Made by a program: the position numbers and the translations under genes. Source: Patescibacteria group bacterium (GTDB lineage Bacteria; Patescibacteriota; Minisyncoccia; Phycocordibacterales; UBA2100). From it: a stretch of 28,517 nt of DNA. Shown in pieces: positions 28,244 to 28,517 of the stretch. The notes below the pieces were generated by a model. It was given only the letters and a program-made list of their open reading frames with translations, did not search any database and was not told where the DNA came from. Location: the NCBI GenBank assembly GCA_015489565.1, contig WFZM01000024.1:1-28517 (forward strand), given 5' to 3'. The stretch's first letter is position 1, and each line of letters opens with the position of its first letter.

Positions 28244-28477
28244 TTAAAGAATTACAGCAGCCAAAGCTGATGTGGCAAAAACAATAGCTACCACGATACT
28301 GACATTAAATAGGAGTTTCTCTATTCCGCGGCGTGTGTGGAAACCTGATGAAAAATTATCCGTTCCAAAAGCGCCACCGAGACTGGCTCCCGTTTGCTGC
28401 AATACCACCGCTATCATCAGTATTATTGAAGATATTAACTGAATGTAGGGTAGAGCTGATAATATCACTTCTTTCAT
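28244..28477 (-). CDS. secG: Preprotein translocase subunit SecG
   Basis: A 77-aa Sec translocase subunit that helps SecYE move proteins across the membrane. Two hydrophobic helices (IQLISSIILMIAVVLQQ and LLFNVSIVVAIVFATSALAA) flank the conserved cytoplasmic loop QQTGASLGGAFGTDNFSSGF with the usual Gly-rich text. Length is normal. ATG 28477 is preferred over TTG 28483, because a TATACG -10 box ends 7 nt before it. It heads the minus-strand group with the peptide-binding protein and RNase J genes. Confidence 0.93.
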   Translation of the reverse strand: MKEVILSALPYIQLISSIILMIAVVLQQTGASLGGAFGTDNFSSGFHTRRGIEKLLFNVSIVVAIVFATSALAAVIL

Positions 28478-28484
28478 ATCCAAT

Positions 28485-28490
28485 CGTATA
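28485..28490 (-). promoter_or_regulatory. Possible -10 box of secG
   Basis: TATACG on the minus strand ends 7 nt before the ATG, the same geometry as the other leaderless candidates. Confidence 0.45.
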
Positions 28491-28517
28491 ATTTCTTGGT
28501 TGTCATAAGCATAACAG

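Noticed and set aside
1..28517. CRISPR array
   Set aside because: No set of regularly spaced short repeats is present. The repeats seen are pairs or dispersed palindromes.
1..28517. Alternative genetic code with UGA as a sense codon
   Set aside because: RF2 with the SPF motif is encoded and the genes read normally with UGA as stop.

Overview
The window looks like part of a Candidate Phyla Radiation (Patescibacteria, probably Parcubacteria-like) genome. This is inferred from several things: compact genes with short gaps, -10 boxes sitting almost on start codons, a release factor 2 with a shortened first domain, a secreted protein with the Ig-like 'SCTAS..W.G' repeats and a Cys-rich CGDG module common in these bacteria, and tRNA genes mostly lacking an encoded CCA. 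RF2 is present, so UGA should be a stop codon. That argues against the UGA=Gly lineages (Gracilibacteria, Absconditabacteria).

Layout. (1) 1-3890: the 3' end of rplB (ribosomal protein L2) is followed by about 3.5 kb of AT-rich DNA, then by a second copy of the last 116 bp of rplB and a strong terminator. The insert holds three co-directional genes: a cytidylate-kinase-like P-loop domain fused to a Mom-like GNAT domain, a HAM1/RdgB-like nucleotide pyrophosphatase, and an endonuclease III-like DNA glycosylase. No integrase or transposase is visible. This is the most unusual part of the window: an insertion using the 3' end of a ribosomal protein gene, with cargo suited to nucleotide or DNA base modification, pool cleaning and base excision. 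(2) 3908-8590: rarA, two CAT-anticodon tRNAs, a TrmH-family methyltransferase, a DUF4349-like membrane protein, tRNA-Asp, and GC-rich repeats around the tRNAs. (3) 8685-12127: a large exported Ig-like protein and a convergent malic enzyme. (4) 12272-16854: two tRNA-Thr genes, prfB, ftsE-ftsX and pyrG. (5) 16921-19735: tRNA-Gln, a repeat-bearing spacer, and a copper-type operon (CsoR-like repressor, multicopper oxidase, membrane-tethered HMA protein). (6) 19767-22392: a DUF389 membrane protein, an unrecognised 163-aa protein, a housekeeping endonuclease III with a decayed FeS motif, and a HAD phosphatase. (7) 22457-28477: an MFS transporter, a Phd-PIN toxin-antitoxin pair, and a minus-strand group of secG, a peptide-binding protein and RNase J.

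Two patterns run through the window. Many genes have a -10 box ending 6-7 nt before the start codon, which predicts leaderless mRNAs. A 20-bp palindromic unit, CCACA-N10-TGTGG with a GCTAGC-like core, occurs four times in tRNA-associated spacers. Duplicated 3' gene ends or trailers occur at three genes (rplB, a tRNA-Met and tRNA-Asp). All identifications come from reading the sequence; no database search was run.
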